In this document: positions 61,424 through 64,000 of the stretch, one piece after another
Layout of the letters: every line of letters begins with the position of its first letter
How positions within the stretch are numbered: position 1 is the first letter of the stretch
NCBI RefSeq assembly: GCF_014306625.1
Contig: NZ_JACRYL010000014.1
Coordinates: 65,566 to 129,565, forward strand
Direction: 5' to 3'
Origin: Pedobacter fastidiosus
Lineage (GTDB): Bacteria > Bacteroidota > Bacteroidia > Sphingobacteriales > Sphingobacteriaceae
DNA: 64,000 bases
The notes under the pieces: model-generated
What the model was told of the DNA's origin: nothing
Databases searched by the model: none
The model's input: the letters and a program-made list of their open reading frames with translations, nothing else
Position numbers and translations under genes: made by a program

Positions 61424-64000
61424 ATGACTAAATTTTTACGCTTAATTTTTCTGTTAGGGATTTTAATAGGCGGCGCATCGAAAGCAAACAGTCAAACAGT
61501 AGATACACTGATCCAGCACATCAGAAAGTTGCAGGCTACGGTACAAAACCGTCGTTTGAATACTGGAGAAATGACCTCTAGTTCTGTCCACATGATGCCT
61601 ATTGGTGTTTTGGGGAAGAGCAGTGGTCAGGGCGTTCCGCTAATTTTGATTGATGACGTAACGCTTTATCCAACCTATGCAGAGTTTCGGGCTTATGCAG
61701 TATTCTCGTTGCCGGGCTCAAAAGATTCTATTTATTTTGCTACTGTAAATCCGATTAAAATGACCTACAGTGGAGGTGTTTTAGGTACTGCCCGTATCGA
61801 TTTGGTTAAGGATAAAAAAATTGAGATGATGGGGAAAGAAGCAGAATTCACCATCCTCAAAGGTAAATCTTATGTAGAATTTGATTGTAAAGGATTTAAA
61901 CGGGCAGGGTTAGGTGTTTCTGTAAATATGCCTAAAAAGCTCGTTCCAGAAGATGCTTATGGCAATCAACTTACTGATCAAAGGGTTAAGGGTTACTTTT
62001 CTGTAGAGTTTAGCGATTTCAACGATATCCTTGCTTCCATAAGCATCGATCCATTTCAAGTTAGCGGTGTTAAAGGCATCACATTTACGGTTACGGATGC
62101 TATTGTTGATTTAAGTGATCTCAACAATGCTACAAATATGGCATTCCCTAAAGATTATGAGAAAGATTATTTGGATGGGGTAGATGTTTCGCTATGGCGT
62201 GGCTTTTATGTCAGAAATGTTTCGGTTAAGCTTCCACCAGAAATAAAAGACAGGAGCAAGAATGGTCGGCGTGAATTTCAGGCGAAGAATGTTCTCATTG
62301 ATAATCATGGTTTCAGTGGAGAAATAATTGCGAAAAATTTAATCAGTTTAGAAAACGGCGATCTCGGCGGTTGGAATTATTCTGTAGATAGCATTTATGT
62401 AAATCTAAGGGCAAACCAATTAACGGGAGCTGGCATTGCAGGTGGGTTAAATATTCCAATAAGCGGCGATACAACAAAGTTAGCTTATAAGGCCATTTTT
62501 AAACCTAGCGAAGAGTACCTTTTTAATGTAGCTACAACAAAAGATATGAGCTTTGATATTTTCAAGGCTGCAAATGTAAAATTAAAAAAAGGCTCTTTCA
62601 TTGAAGTATCCTTAAGAGAAAAGAAGTTTGAAGTGTTAGCCAACTTGAGCGGAAGCTTAAGCATTGGTGCCAATTTAAGTGGAGATAAAAATGAAACTAA
62701 AGAGGGCAACAAGTTTAGTACGGGAACTTTGGGTTTCGAGCAATTGGTTATTTCTACTCGGGCACCATTTATCCATTCAGGGACTTTCAGTTTAGATGTA
62801 ACGGTTAAAATAGGAACATTTACGGGCTCTATTAGCAATGTCAAAATTGTTAAAAAGGATGATAATAGAGGCTTGGGATTCGATTTAAAGATTGGCCTCT
62901 TAAATTCAAAAGATGCCAATAGTGGTTTCTCGGCCGATGCCAGCTTAATGATTTTAGGTAAAGTGGTAGTGGGTGCTGATGAAAGTCAGCATTATCAATA
63001 CGTAACTACTCAATTTAACAGAGTTCACGTAGAAATTAATCAAGGTAATTTTTATTTAGACGGAGAATTAAATTTCTTTAAGGAAGACGAAACTTTCGGC
63101 TCTGGTTTTAAAGGTAAAATTATTGCGGGTATTACAGCTGGAATAGATGTTAAGCTTGGTGCTACTGTTTTATTTGGAAGTGTTGCAGGCAACAAGTATT
63201 GGTATGCCGATGCGCTTGCAGAGATAAGTCCAGGAATTCCGATTGCTGGACCGATTCAGATTTATGGTTTTGCTGGTGGTTTATATTATGGCGTAAAACA
63301 AAAACCGGGTAATGGCGGAAATATCGCTGTTATAAATTCGCAAACTGGATTGGCTTACTTACCTGACGCAAATGCAGGGCTTGGTGTAAGAGCGGCTATT
63401 ATGATGGCTTTGGTTAACAAATCTGTTCTTAATGGAAATATTGGTTTTGAAATTGCTTTTAACAAAAATGGTGGCTTAAGTAGGGCAATGTTAATGGGTA
63501 ACCTTAACATGTTACAACAGGTTTCTATTGATGTGCTTTCGAGTTTGAAAAATGGAAGTTTGGAACTCTCTAAGTCCGAAAACATTAGCGATGCCGAGAA
63601 GGTGGCGAAAAATTCGTCCACATTCGATTCAATGAATACTAGAGGGCAATTATCGGCCAGTGTTTTTATAGATTGGGATGTAGACAATAGATCGCTATAT
63701 GCCAGTTATAAAACCTATGTTAACTTAATTGCTGGAGTAGTGAAAGGAGTAAGTGCAGGCGGTATGGCTGGCGGAGGCGAGTTGTTTTTTTCTCCAAGTA
63801 AATGGTATGTTCATGCAGGTACACCAGATCAACCCCTTGGGCTAGAATGGCTTTGGCTTTATAAATCCAAATCTTACTTCATGGTTGGTAACGATCTACC
63901 TGGAAGTCCTCCACCACCACAAAATGTTTCAGAAATTTTGGGCGGTAAAAACCTCGATTACATGCGAGACCTCAATGCTTTGAAATCGGGCATGGGGGTA
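61424..64000 (+). CDS. Large secreted protein of unknown function, partial (runs off the window)
   Basis: The frame from ATG 61424 stays open for 859 codons to the last base and has no stop in the window. A signal peptide (TKFLRLIFLLGILIGGASKA, then NSQ) is followed by a long beta-rich body. Examples are VPLILIDDVTLYPTYAEFRA, FTVTDAIVDLSDLNNAT, EVLANLSGSLSIGANLSG, GTFSLDVTVKIGTFTGSISN and IQIYGFAGGLYYGVK. Repeated strand patterns suggest a barrel-like or beta-helical surface protein, but I recognise no family. It stands downstream of the toxin cassettes on the same strand, and may be a shared part of the delivery machinery. Confidence 0.75.
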   Translation, partial: MTKFLRLIFLLGILIGGASKANSQTVDTLIQHIRKLQATVQNRRLNTGEMTSSSVHMMPIGVLGKSSGQGVPLILIDDVTLYPTYAEFRAYAVFSLPGSKDSIYFATVNPIKMTYSGGVLGTARIDLVKDKKIEMMGKEAEFTILKGKSYVEFDCKGFKRAGLGVSVNMPKKLVPEDAYGNQLTDQRVKGYFSVEFSDFNDILASISIDPFQVSGVKGITFTVTDAIVDLSDLNNATNMAFPKDYEKDYLDGVDVSLWRGFYVRNVSVKLPPEIKDRSKNGRREFQAKNVLIDNHGFSGEIIAKNLISLENGDLGGWNYSVDSIYVNLRANQLTGAGIAGGLNIPISGDTTKLAYKAIFKPSEEYLFNVATTKDMSFDIFKAANVKLKKGSFIEVSLREKKFEVLANLSGSLSIGANLSGDKNETKEGNKFSTGTLGFEQLVISTRAPFIHSGTFSLDVTVKIGTFTGSISNVKIVKKDDNRGLGFDLKIGLLNSKDANSGFSADASLMILGKVVVGADESQHYQYVTTQFNRVHVEINQGNFYLDGELNFFKEDETFGSGFKGKIIAGITAGIDVKLGATVLFGSVAGNKYWYADALAEISPGIPIAGPIQIYGFAGGLYYGVKQKPGNGGNIAVINSQTGLAYLPDANAGLGVRAAIMMALVNKSVLNGNIGFEIAFNKNGGLSRAMLMGNLNMLQQVSIDVLSSLKNGSLELSKSENISDAEKVAKNSSTFDSMNTRGQLSASVFIDWDVDNRSLYASYKTYVNLIAGVVKGVSAGGMAGGGELFFSPSKWYVHAGTPDQPLGLEWLWLYKSKSYFMVGNDLPGSPPPPQNVSEILGGKNLDYMRDLNALKSGMGV

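Overview
The window reads as chromosomal DNA of a Bacteroidota bacterium, most likely family Sphingobacteriaceae and Pedobacter-like. The basis is AT-rich coding sequence, promoters of the Bacteroidota type (TTG-N19-TAnnTTTG), type IX secretion proteins (PorP/SprF and a gliding-motility C-terminal domain), a TonB-dependent receptor with a carboxypeptidase-like N-terminal domain, many SPII lipoproteins and abundant hairpin-forming intergenic repeats. No rRNA, tRNA or CRISPR array was seen. The genus is inferred from gene style, not from a marker gene.

Layout. 1-7.4 kb: repeat-rich DNA, then a TetR regulator and a three-gene RND efflux operon (adaptor, pump, outer-membrane factor) that share a TTAACA-n-TGTTAA operator. 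7.8-17.4 kb: mostly minus-strand housekeeping and envelope genes (M28 peptidase, DoxX-like, AI-2E permease family, aldo/keto reductase, tRNA methyltransferase MnmD, a DUF2625-like protein, M13 peptidase). 18-22.7 kb: a Zn/Cd-type P1B ATPase, two near-identical Uma2 genes and NhaA. 23.4-29.3 kb: a PorP/SprF plus giant PHP-domain T9SS cargo pair. 29.7-35.6 kb: a Sua5/YrdC protein, an FMN glutamate-synthase-like protein, AsnS and an M28 lipoprotein. 36-39.4 kb: a transglutaminase / alpha-E / circularly permuted ATP-grasp operon in which the ATP-grasp gene is broken by a one-base frameshift. 39.6-44.7 kb: an orphan promoter with hairpins, ferritin, tandem repeats, GNAT, an MBL hydrolase and dihydrolipoyl dehydrogenase. 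45.4-51.4 kb: a TonB receptor with a lipoprotein, a small unknown protein, and an XRE regulator with a class V aminotransferase.

The most unusual part is 51.4 kb to the window end. An outer-membrane beta-barrel gene, split by a frameshift on an A-rich slippery run, is followed by a 1792-residue secreted protein. That protein has a TANFOR-like region, fibronectin-type domains, a metzincin-like HExxHxxxxxxH motif and a short nuclease-like C-terminal tip. A candidate immunity gene starts 3 bp later. Then comes a 52-codon orphan toxin tip cut off on its 5' side by a repeat element, with its own candidate immunity gene 4 bp later. A REP-associated tyrosine transposase (RAYT) follows, flanked by more copies of the same repeat, and then a large secreted protein still open at the window end. 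I read this as a polymorphic-toxin locus whose tip/immunity cassettes have been shuffled, with RAYT-type repeats at the cassette edges. That reading is inference and the tests are given in the findings.
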